Below, piece by piece: positions 22,992 through 33,400 of a DNA stretch of 64,000 nt. The translations under genes and the position numbers were made by a program. The stretch's first letter is position 1, and the number at the start of each line of letters is the position of its first letter. Source of the stretch: Oxalobacter paeniformigenes (GTDB lineage: Bacteria > Pseudomonadota > Gammaproteobacteria > Burkholderiales > Burkholderiaceae_D); contig NZ_JAMKYL010000003.1 in assembly GCF_027158465.1 (NCBI RefSeq), positions 134,936 to 198,935 of the forward strand, given 5' to 3'. The notes beneath the pieces are model-generated. The model was not told where the DNA came from, did no database searches, and worked only from the letters and a program-made list of their open reading frames with translations.

Positions 22992-24629
22992 ATGGCAATG
23001 CGCCAGCAGATTCTCAAGCGGTGGCAGGCGCTCAAGAACGAACGTTCATATATTCTGCCGATCTGGCAGGATGTGACGGATTACGTCAATCCGTACCGCG
23101 GCAGGTATGTCGTGACGAACCGGAATTTGCGTGGCACCAGCAGCAAAAAGATTCTCGATTCCACTCCTGCGCGTGCACAGCGCATTTTGTCCGCCGGCCT
23201 CATGTCCGGTATGACGTCGCCTGCGCGTCCATGGTTCGGGCTGACGACAGCCGATCCCGATCTGGCCAAGAACATGCAGGTCAAGGCATGGTGTTATGAC
23301 GTGGCGACGATCATGCGGCGCGTGTTTTCTAAGTCCAATATCTATCGTGTCCTGCACACGATTTATGACGAACTGGGGCTTTTCGGGACGGGCCCTGCCA
23401 TTCTTTCCGGGCATTACGACAACATCATTCACGGCTATCCCTTGACGGCCGGGGAATACTGCATCGCTACCGACATGTACGGTGTTGTGGATACGCTGTA
23501 TCGGGAATTCCAGATGACGGTCAAGGCACTGGTCGATATGTTCGGTGATGGCTGTCCATCCAATGTGATGAACCAGTACGAACACGGGAATTACGATTCG
23601 TTGTTCACGGTCATTCACGCGATCGAGCCGCGGACGGAACGGAACGTGAACAGTCCGAAAAATACGGATATGCCATGGCGGTCTGTGTACCTGATGGCAT
23701 CCGGCGAAGTATTGAGGGAATCAGGATACAAGCGTTTTCCCGTGCTGGCGCCGCGATGGGATGTCATGGACGATTACGGCATATCCCCATCCATGTGGGC
23801 GCTGCCTGACATCAAGCAGCTGCAGGTCGAACAGTTGCGCAAGGGGCAGGGGATCGATCAGCAGAACAACCCGACGCGACTGATACCGGCCAGTCTGAAA
23901 AATGCGGGTGTGAACCTTCTTCCCGGTGGCGTGCTGTATGCAACTCCGGCAGAAATGGCTGCTATACGCAGTGCTTATGAAATCCGTCCGGATCTATCCG
24001 GTTTGCTGGCCGACATCGTGGATGTGCGTGAGCGTATCCATGCATCGTTCTACACCGACCTGTTCATGATGTTCGACCAGCAGACGCAGACCATGACCGC
24101 AACGGAAGTCGCGGAACGCCAGTCCGAAAAGATGCTCATGCTGGGTCCTGTGCTGGAACGGCTGGACAACGAACTGTTGTCGCCGCTGATCGAAATGACG
24201 TTCGACAAGATGGCGGAAGCTGGCATCGTGCCACCGCTACCGGATGAACTGCATGGTCAGGAAATCGTCATCGAGTACACGTCAGTGCTGGCGCAGGCAC
24301 AGAAAATGACGTCGGCAAGCAGCCAGAGTCGTTTCCTCAATTCGCTGGGTGTCATGGCGCAAATGAAACCGGATGTGCTGGACAAGTTCGATGCGGATGC
24401 TGCGGTTGACGATCTTGCCGATTCGCTTGGCGTGAATCCGAAAACCATCGTGTCCGGTCGGGATGTGGCGATCATCCGGCAACAGCGTGCCGAACAGCAG
24501 GCGCAACAGCAAGTCATGGCGCAACAGGCCGCACAGGCACAGACAGCGAAAGAACTGTCACAGGTCGATACCCAGAATCTGGGGGAAATCATGCAGGGAT
24601 TGCAAGGTTACGGGGGCATGTATGGATGA
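22992..24629 (+). CDS. Portal (head-tail connector) protein, podovirus type
   Basis: A 545-residue protein of the podoviral head-to-tail connector family, with RSYILPIWQDVTDYVNPYRG near the start, GLMSGMTSPARPWFGL and the long clip/wing region. Its C-terminus is Gln-rich. Portals form the dodecameric DNA channel at the capsid vertex and dock terminase. Length and start agree with T7 gp8-like portals. It is followed by a four-gene block that lacks a capsid gene. Confidence 0.93.
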   Translation: MAMRQQILKRWQALKNERSYILPIWQDVTDYVNPYRGRYVVTNRNLRGTSSKKILDSTPARAQRILSAGLMSGMTSPARPWFGLTTADPDLAKNMQVKAWCYDVATIMRRVFSKSNIYRVLHTIYDELGLFGTGPAILSGHYDNIIHGYPLTAGEYCIATDMYGVVDTLYREFQMTVKALVDMFGDGCPSNVMNQYEHGNYDSLFTVIHAIEPRTERNVNSPKNTDMPWRSVYLMASGEVLRESGYKRFPVLAPRWDVMDDYGISPSMWALPDIKQLQVEQLRKGQGIDQQNNPTRLIPASLKNAGVNLLPGGVLYATPAEMAAIRSAYEIRPDLSGLLADIVDVRERIHASFYTDLFMMFDQQTQTMTATEVAERQSEKMLMLGPVLERLDNELLSPLIEMTFDKMAEAGIVPPLPDELHGQEIVIEYTSVLAQAQKMTSASSQSRFLNSLGVMAQMKPDVLDKFDADAAVDDLADSLGVNPKTIVSGRDVAIIRQQRAEQQAQQQVMAQQAAQAQTAKELSQVDTQNLGEIMQGLQGYGGMYG

Positions 24630-24888
24630 CGTAATGGAAACCGAACTTGCCGAAGCGAAGAAACGGCGCGATGACGAGCTGGCTTATGTCATGGGGCATG
24701 CACTCGGCAGGCGGTTCATTTGGCGGATGTTGCATCAGGTATGTGCGATCGATGCCAGCAATTTTTCCAGTGACGCGATGATGCTGGCGTATGCGCAGGG
24801 GCGCAGGGACATCGGTCTGGATATACAGGCCGCCTTGCTGGATTTCGACAAACAGGCGTTTTTGACGATGGAGACGGAGAACAGATGA
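24622..24888 (+). CDS. Bbp19-like small phage protein
   Basis: From MDDVMETELAEAKKRRDDEL the product is 88 residues, with LGRRFIWRMLHQVCAIDASN and AYAQGRRDIGLDIQAALLD, the pattern of Bbp19-like proteins coded between portal and scaffold in Bordetella phage BPP-1-type podoviruses. It overlaps the portal by eight bases and the next gene by four. Role in virions not known. Confidence 0.8.
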   Translation: MDDVMETELAEAKKRRDDELAYVMGHALGRRFIWRMLHQVCAIDASNFSSDAMMLAYAQGRRDIGLDIQAALLDFDKQAFLTMETENR

Positions 24889-27407
24889 ACGAGACAGGAA
24901 ACGAAACGATGACGGATAACACGGCAGTCGATGGTCAGGAAAACGGTGTGCAAACGGACAATCAGTCTGGCGGTGCTCCGGCGGCAGGCAATGAAACGAC
25001 AAATGGCACGTTGATCGACACGAACTGGACGATTGACGCAAAAGCGCTGGACGGCATGAACATTGAATCCGGTCTTGTCGATAGCTATACCGGGCTGGCG
25101 AAAAAGTACGGTCTGAATCAGGAAAACGCCACATCGCTCCTGAAAGACGCTGCCGAAATCCTGAACCGGATGGATGTTGAAACCGTCACGAAACAGCGCA
25201 ATGCATGGGCAGAAGAATCTAGGAACGACAAGGAGTTCGGCGGCGCTGCTCTGGACGCCAATCTGGCTATCGCGAAGAAAGCCGTTGACGCCTACGGGAC
25301 GCCTGAAATCAAGGAATTTCTGGAAACGACCGGACTGGGCAATCATCCGGAAGTCATCAGACTGTTTTACCGCGTCGGGAAGACGCTCACCGAAGACGGG
25401 ATCGTGACAAGTCGGACAGGCGGCAACGCAATCAGAACGTTCGACGATGCGGCGGCGGAAGCGAATGCGTTTGCGCAGTTTCTGGATAATCAGCAGGCGG
25501 CGCTTGCCGAACGCAAGGGTATCAACGCCTGGCGCAACGAGGACGGGACGCTGGTCAGGGACACGATAGATCAGAACATCAACGACGAACTGTCCAGAAT
25601 GCGGTCGTCCATGTCGGCCAGCAAGCGGGAAAAGTTCGATGCGATGATCCTGCCGTTCCAGCGCAATTTCAACCGCAATGCGACGAACTATATCAGCCAG
25701 CAATACAACGCCTACGAGAAGGCGACACTGGACGACACGAAAGCGCAGTACGGGAAGATGGCGTTCGCCAATGCGTCCAGCGACCCGGAATCCGCATTGC
25801 AGGCGCTGAATGACTTTCACGGTGTGGCAAGGTATCAGGCGATGAAAGACGGTGCAGACGAAAAACTGGCCGACAGCCTTGCCAACAGACAAACATCCGG
25901 AATCGTCAGAGGGATTGTCGACGATGCACTTGAAAACGGCGATCTGAAAACCGCACAGGCATATCAGCAGCGCTTTTCAAAAATCATGAGCGCGGACGAC
26001 CTGATACACGTAAACCGTAATGTCAGACGTCAGGAAAGCATCAGGATCGGCGAAGACTATGCGTCGAAGGTGTTTGCGACAGGCGCCATGAATTACACCA
26101 TGCGCGACAGGAATGCCGCGCATAACATTACCATGCAGTCGGAATCAGGTGGCAAGCGTTACGACAAGTCCGGCAATATCACGGAATCACCAAAAGGTGC
26201 GCTGGGTGAATATCAAGTCATGCCAGCAACTGCGGAATCTCCAGGTTTTGGTATCGCACCTGCCGACGTGTTGAAGAAAGTCGGAAACGGGAAAGGTCGC
26301 TTTGGAGAAAAAAAAGAATGGGATTTCAAACCTGAGGCACTGAAACAGTACGGACTGGATGGGTGCATGGATCGTATTGCGGCTGTTGGTACGGCCTATC
26401 AAGATAAACTGATCGAATACTACAAGGGCGATCTGGCGAAGATGTGGGGCGCCTACAATGCGGGGCCCGGAACCGTTGACGATCTTGTCAAACAGTACGG
26501 CAATGACTGGCTGTCGCACGCTCCGAAGGAAACGCAGGACTATGTGCAAAAGAATGTCGCTGCATGGAGCAAGAGGAATCGGGATGCCGTCAAGCTCATG
26601 TCGGTTGCAGAGTTTTCCACGCAAGCCAAAGAAGTGTTTGGCAATGACAGACAGGCCTATCAGGCGGCGGTGGACGATTATTCGAGACGGTCTCGCGCTT
26701 TCGAGGCGAGCGACAGGCAGGAGCAGGAAGAAACGCTGATTTCCGTTTACAACATGGCTGATGAAGGCAAGACAATGACGGAAATCGAACAGTCTGGCGC
26801 TCTTGACAGACTGAACAACAGGAACTACCGCGAGGCGGTGCAGTACATCAACAAGAACACCGTTTACGACTATGATCTGCTGGCCGAGCTTTACAACAAT
26901 CCGGACAAGTTGCAACAGACAGACCTTCGCACATTGCGCGGCAAACTTCCGGCGGGTGAAATCAATCGTCTTGCCAGACGTCAGGCGATGGGGCAAACGG
27001 AGCAGGGAAGAAACGCGCTTGAAAAGCTGACGTTCGACATGAAGACGGTGCTGTTTCAGAACGGTATCAATCTCAATTCCACGAAAAAAAACGACATCGA
27101 AACGAGGGCATTGCTCAACGACTACATGACACGCTCTCTTGAATCGTTTAGAGCGGATCACAAGCGGTATCCGACAGACAAGGAACGTCTTGAAATGCTG
27201 AAAACTGCGGTTGGTGATGTGGTCATTCCGCGTATGTTCTGGTTCCCGAAAACCGTAAAACGGTTCGAGGCGACGCCACAGCAGTACATCGATTCACTGT
27301 CCACGCCAGAAAGAATGCAGCTTGTGGAAGTGGCGAATTCCGCCGGCATCACGGGGACAGAAGATGAAAAGATATTGGCCGTCTTGCGGTCGAAGGGAGA
27401 ACTGTAA
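24885..27407 (+). CDS. Scaffold-like N-terminus fused to transglycosylase virion protein
   Basis: An 840-residue protein with two parts that normally belong to different genes. Residues 1-175 look like a podovirus capsid scaffold: low-complexity start, then SYTGLAKKYGLNQENATSLL, NLAIAKKAVDAYGTPEIKEF and GNHPEVIRLFYRVGKTLTED. From about residue 185 on it is an internal virion/ejection protein with a lytic transglycosylase domain (about 405-550) containing MQSESGGKRYDKSGNI, GALGEYQVMPATA and WGAYNAGPGTV. The capsid, head-tail and tail-tube genes expected between these parts are absent, so an in-frame deletion is the simplest explanation. Stop and next start share one base. Confidence 0.8.
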   Translation: MNETGNETMTDNTAVDGQENGVQTDNQSGGAPAAGNETTNGTLIDTNWTIDAKALDGMNIESGLVDSYTGLAKKYGLNQENATSLLKDAAEILNRMDVETVTKQRNAWAEESRNDKEFGGAALDANLAIAKKAVDAYGTPEIKEFLETTGLGNHPEVIRLFYRVGKTLTEDGIVTSRTGGNAIRTFDDAAAEANAFAQFLDNQQAALAERKGINAWRNEDGTLVRDTIDQNINDELSRMRSSMSASKREKFDAMILPFQRNFNRNATNYISQQYNAYEKATLDDTKAQYGKMAFANASSDPESALQALNDFHGVARYQAMKDGADEKLADSLANRQTSGIVRGIVDDALENGDLKTAQAYQQRFSKIMSADDLIHVNRNVRRQESIRIGEDYASKVFATGAMNYTMRDRNAAHNITMQSESGGKRYDKSGNITESPKGALGEYQVMPATAESPGFGIAPADVLKKVGNGKGRFGEKKEWDFKPEALKQYGLDGCMDRIAAVGTAYQDKLIEYYKGDLAKMWGAYNAGPGTVDDLVKQYGNDWLSHAPKETQDYVQKNVAAWSKRNRDAVKLMSVAEFSTQAKEVFGNDRQAYQAAVDDYSRRSRAFEASDRQEQEETLISVYNMADEGKTMTEIEQSGALDRLNNRNYREAVQYINKNTVYDYDLLAELYNNPDKLQQTDLRTLRGKLPAGEINRLARRQAMGQTEQGRNALEKLTFDMKTVLFQNGINLNSTKKNDIETRALLNDYMTRSLESFRADHKRYPTDKERLEMLKTAVGDVVIPRMFWFPKTVKRFEATPQQYIDSLSTPERMQLVEVANSAGITGTEDEKILAVLRSKGEL

Positions 27408-30400
27408 TGAGAGTTGACGCAATCGGTACGGTCAGAACGTTTGAGGATACGGGGATAGATCCGGCGCCTGTCGATGCGGGTGCCGCGTGGGATGCGACGG
27501 GGCATGGCGAGATTCCGGAGCCTTCGACAGAATCGCTTTCCGAAAGGGCTAACCGGTCTGTCGAACAGATGCGGAAGGAATTTGCGGAAATACAGAAACA
27601 GAACGACGAATGGCGTAACAACGTTTTGCGCATGAATGTCGCACAGGCAGACAATGCCGTTCCGGATGATGAGGCGAGGGTCAACGAGCTTGCAAAACAG
27701 TTCAATGCCCCCGCCGATATGGTGCGCAATTACCGAAAACTGTTCGAGGCGCAGGCAAGAAACCTGAAACTGGAAGAACTGCAAAAGACGAACCCGAAGA
27801 CCGCTGAATTTCTGACAGACCCGAACAACGCGCGTATCGCGCATGACGATATCGACAATCTGGCCAGAACGGAAGATGCAATCGATTCCGTGCTGGCGTA
27901 TCCGCAGGCATTTGCTGCTGGCATTGTCCGCGATTTTCTTGGCAATCGTATCAAAGGCGCTACAGAAAGAATCCTGTCCAGCAATTACACCACGCGCATG
28001 ATGCAGGACGTGTATGCCGGTGCCATCGGTCTGTCAGACGATAGACTGGCAAGCCAATGGGATGACATAGATGCCGTCGAATACAAGACGATGCGCGACA
28101 TCATCATGACGCCGGCACAGGCTGTCATTGCGGCAGGCAACAGAATCGACGTGCCGGACAAGCAAAAACCGTTCGGCGTGCAGGTTGCCGCAGGTCTTGG
28201 TCAGGTTGCCGGGCAAATTGCATCTGCTTTTATAGATCCGGCCGGACAGTTGTCTGCATTGATCGATCAGGGTATCGGTGCGGTATCGGACGATGTGCAG
28301 AAAGACATCGAAGCAGCGAGGGAAGCGGGTGTCGATGTGGATTTTTCGAGCCGTCTCGCAGCGATAATCGGCGGTGGTGTCGCAACCGGCGTAACCGAAA
28401 AACTGTCTCTTGAGCTGATAGGATCGCCTCTGGCAAGCAGGATCGCCAATAGGGCGGCACGATTCGCAACAAGGACACTGGTAGGTGGCTTGTCCGAAGG
28501 GTTTCAGGAAGTCGCTGAAAGCGCATTGCAGACTTACATCAGGCAGCAGTTCACCAATCCGGGCGCGAAATATCAGACCGGCGCCGAAATGTTCGACGAG
28601 TTCACGGTATCCGGTGCAGTCGGCGCGATTGTCGCCAATATGCTTGGCTTGAGACGTTTCAGAATCGGTCGGGCGACGGAGAAAGGGATCAAGTCGCTCA
28701 ATGATGAAGCGAAAGCGTCGAAGCTGCGTGGCAGGGACAAACAGGTTTATGAAACACTGGTGTCCACGCAGACAGAAGGCACGCCACTCGAAAACGCCTA
28801 TATCAATACCGAGGCATGGCGGACATATTTCCAGTCGCAGGGGCTTGATCCGAAAGAACAGGCCGAACGCTACGGCGTGACCAATTACGATGAAGCCGTC
28901 GCGACAGGAAGCGATTTGTCCATTCCGTTTCCTGCCTATCAGGCGGATTTCTCTGCGTCCGACCATGCGCCGAATTTTGTGAGGGATACCAAACTGTCCG
29001 AAAACGGCATGACGGTCAACGAGCAGGAAGCCTATATGCAGCGTCTTGAGGAGCGAGCCAAAGAGACTGAAAGTTTGCTTGAGAGAATAGGGAAAGAAAG
29101 CGAGAACGCCCGCGCCGTCAATGATGTCTTGTCCAGGCTGACGGATGACATCGCCGTGCAGCTTGAACCGACTTTTGACAAACAGACCGCCAGAACGCAA
29201 GCTACCATCATGGCGCGCGCTTTCCTGAATCCGGTGCAGCGCGATGTAATCGAACGCGCAAGAGAACAGGGCGAAGAACTGACCGCTGACGAAATCGCAG
29301 GAAGGATACGCGATGCGTTCGACAGATACGGACTGACCATCAATCCGAGCGCAACACCAACAACGCTGAACACTCGCAAGGACGTTGACCCCGCGATAGA
29401 TTCAATGCTTGAGAAGCTGCGCAAAAACGAAATACCGAAAGAACGGGACGTTTACGGACAGTCGTTGCTTGAATATATCCGCAAAAAAGGCGGAATAAGG
29501 CCAAACGATGTTATTCGTGACATGGTGAAAAACAAAGAGTTGCCACGCTCAATCCTGAATGAAAAAGGCATGGGCGCTGACGAACTGGCCGCATTGCAGG
29601 ACGTCCTTGATTTCGGGATAGAGACAGAAAGCATGCAGGCAGACAATGCCTTGCTGGATGCGCTGGTCAACGAATACACGACAGGTGAAAAACGATACTC
29701 GAATGCACAACTGAATGCCGGTTTGCTTGCCGAACTGCAAGCGCTTGACAATCTGTCACGAGACATTGCCGCAGCCGGTATCGACCTGAACGCAGACAAC
29801 GCCACCATCAGGGATGCGCTGTCGAAATACTACGAGGAACAGAATGGAAAAAATACCGGAAAAGAATCTCAGACGGCCGAAACTGAACGGTACGAACAAC
29901 GGGGATTCACGGAATCAGACATCCCAACCGCAGAAGAGCGTGCCGAAGCCAACCGTCAATACGACGAAATAGAGAAGAAATACAGAAGAACCCCGCTCTG
30001 GATGAAAGCGCCAAACGGGAAACCTACGAAACTGACCGAGCGCCAATGGGTTCAGGTGAGGACGCCGAATTTCAAACGCTGGTTCGGTGACTGGGAAAAG
30101 GCTGGAATCAGGGAACGGCTGGGGAATCAGGATCCGGTTGCAGTTGAAGCAAAATACAACACGGCTTCACCAAAAGAAAGACGTGATATAGCGCTTGGTT
30201 TCTTCCCTGAAAACGTGACAGTAACAAAGCCTGTCGGAAACGTGGTTATATCGAGAAGGAGTATCCGAAGTAGTTTCAGTCACGGTTCCACGGACGTCAA
30301 ATTGGATGTCATGCCTTATCTGACCGAAATACTGGAGAAATCTGAATACATCGATACGTTACAAGATTTCGATGGTGGAAATATCCAGAATCATTATTTT

Positions 30401-33400
30401 GCCACGAAAATCACGCACGGAGGCCAGAACAAGCTGGTGTTCATGCGAGCAAGAAAAATGCCGGGGAGAGAGAATCAACTGTACGTCCATGACGTATTTG
30501 TTGAGGAAGACATAAAACAAAAAGACCAGAGCGACGTTTCAAAAAGCGGGTACAGTAGAAACACTGTCGACCAACTCCGAGGCTCTGATCTTTACAAATC
30601 CATTCTACAAGACATCTATGCGGTTGACAAGGATGCGGTGTCAAAAGTCGTTGATAAAAATGGAGAGCCGCTGGTTGTTTATCATGGGACGACGGCGGAT
30701 TTCGATACGTTCAAGCCATCAGAAAGCAGAAAAACCGAAGGTACAGGTATGTGGTTCGGTTCATCCAATATTGCAGGGACTTATACAGGGCGAGATAAAA
30801 GTACCGGAAGCGTCATGCCTGTATTTCTCAACGCAAAAAATCCTGTGATTGTCAATGCGAAACGGAGCTTCTGGAGCGAGATAGGCGGCGATATATCCAT
30901 AAGAGAGTATGGGAAAAAACGGGGAACGACACTGGCAAAGATTTTCGGTTTCAGACGAACGCAATATGGGGATTGGTCTGATTACGCGACAACGGATGAT
31001 ATAGCGCGTTACGCCTATGAGCATGGGTATGACGGGGTAATATTTGACAATATTCGTGACATCGGCCCGACGGAAGAACTCACGTCAGACGAAAGCTATA
31101 CGCCAAGTTCAATATATTCTGTTTCTACTCCAAAACAAATCAAGTCGGCAATAGGCAATATCGGTACGTTCTCTGAAAGTCAGAATATCCTGTATCAGCG
31201 AGAACCGGTTGTACGGTTGACTGGCGATGAGCTGGGTAATAGTGCAGATATTTTTGATGCAGCAAGGAACTGGTACAAACAAAACCTTCAGGGAACGTCA
31301 GTCAATCGAAGCGAGATAGGTGATATTCGTTTTAGTGGAAAAGGGTGGAATAAGGTCAAAAGGGGGATTAAAGGAGATTCGTTAAAGGCAAAGATTATCC
31401 CTGCTATCAGAGATGTTATTGCACATGGGAAATATCATGGCAGAACAGGCCTGAATAAAAGTCGAACGGATGACATTGTTGCATTCCATTACTTTACTGC
31501 GGATGTTTCAATTGGTGATGACATTATTCCTGTTGGCGTGAATGTTGGTGAAGATGTTTACGGAAATCTGTTTTACAACATCAACCATCATCCGGATGAC
31601 TTGCTAAAGAAAAAGGCTCCAATTTTACCCAGGGAAGAAGCCCGGGGTTTGGAGCCTGATAACCCCCGGAATCACCAGAGTTCAAGTCATGGGCCGAGGG
31701 TACGAGACACCGAAAGCGATGTCCTTGAACAAAGTATCAAACAAAACGAGGATGGTGTCAACCTGTTCATTTTGAACAAAAAAAATCAGGGTAAAGTCCG
31801 CGGCGCGACCATAATCAATCCAGACCGAACCATGCGGATCGAACTGTTCAAGGACGCAAACTACTCCACGTTCGTCCATGAAACCGCGCACTTCATGCTG
31901 GAAGTGTACGGCGATCTGGCGTCCGATCCGCAATCAAGCGAGTACATCAGAAACGAATATGCCACCATCCGGAAATATCTGGGCACGAAGGACGGTGAGG
32001 CGATCACACGTGAGCAGCACGAGAAGTTCGCCCGTTCGTTCGAAGCGTATCTCATGGAAGGAAAAGCGCCATCGCCGGAACTGCAAGGCATTTTCAGCCG
32101 GTTCAAGAACTGGCTGCTGAATATTTACCGATCCATGCGGGGATTGCGTGTCAATCTGAACAAGGACATTCGCGAAGTGTTCGACCGGATGCTGGCGTCT
32201 GACGAGGAAATATCCGTCATGCGCGATGCAAGCGAACTGCAACCGCTTTTCGCGACGGCTGAAAAAATGGGAATCGCGCAAGATGAGTTTGACGCATACA
32301 TGAAAATAGCGGAAAAAGAACTGATCGATGCGCAAGACCGGTTCCGCCAGAAAGCCATGAAAGCGAAGCTGCGCGAAAAGAGAAAGGGATACAAGGAAGA
32401 ACTGGAAGCGGAAAAGAATCGTGTCGAAAAGGAATACGACCGCGATCCGGTTGTCGCCGCTTTCAACGACCTTACGTCCGATAACGGCATTTCGCTCAAC
32501 GAAGCCGAATTGCGGCGCATATACGGAAAGGCATTCCTGGCGAAGTTGCCGAGGAAAAACGGCAAGCGGATATACAGCAAGGACGGCAATGTATCGCTTG
32601 AAGAACTTGCTGAAGGTCTTGGATTCAATTCAGGCGACGAACTGATCCGGGCGATTGCGCAGTTGCCAAACCGAAAGAAGTACATCGAGGACAAGGCCAG
32701 ACAGAACATCATCGACCGCGAGGGTGATGTCCTGAACAGCGACAATATCGCAGACGAAGCGGAAAACGCGCTGCATAACGAATACATGGAACAGCGCCTG
32801 AAAAAGGAGCTGGCGATACTGATGGTGAAAACCACGAAGCTGTCAGAACAGCGCAAGCGTATCGAACAGCGAAAGGAAGCGAAGCGGATTGAGGAAGACG
32901 TGAATGCGCAGGTTGATGCGATGGAAGTCGCGGCGCGTTCCGTCATTGCGGAAAAGCCGGTCAAGGAACTGAAACCGAACCTGTATCTGCGAGCGATGCA
33001 GAAAGCATCAAGACAGGCGCGTCAGGAGCTTGACAGGACAGACCCGGACTACACTGCCGCAGCGCGACAGAAGCAGGCTGAAATCATGAACAACATCCTG
33101 TATCGTGAAGCGACACGGGTTCAGAAAGAACTCAACCGCCGAACCTTGCAGGCGAAAGCGGTTGTCCGCAAATCGCTCAAGGATGCCGTCAAGACACGCG
33201 ATTCGCTGTTCGTGAACCGTGCGAAGTACATTGCCGCGAAACTCGGACTTGGCGGGAATGCCGACCTCATCATGCAGCGCATCGTTACCGAGGAAAAGAA
33301 CCGGCAGGATGTGGAACCGTTCCGGTATGACCTTGCCGTGCCGTTGCGTGAGCTGAATACCGCTACTGCGCTGGATGTTCTGGAAGACGTGAAAGCGAAC

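Noticed and set aside
24735..25892. 385-codon minus-strand frame in the structural region
   Set aside because: It is antisense to the scaffold-transglycosylase gene, with shadow composition.
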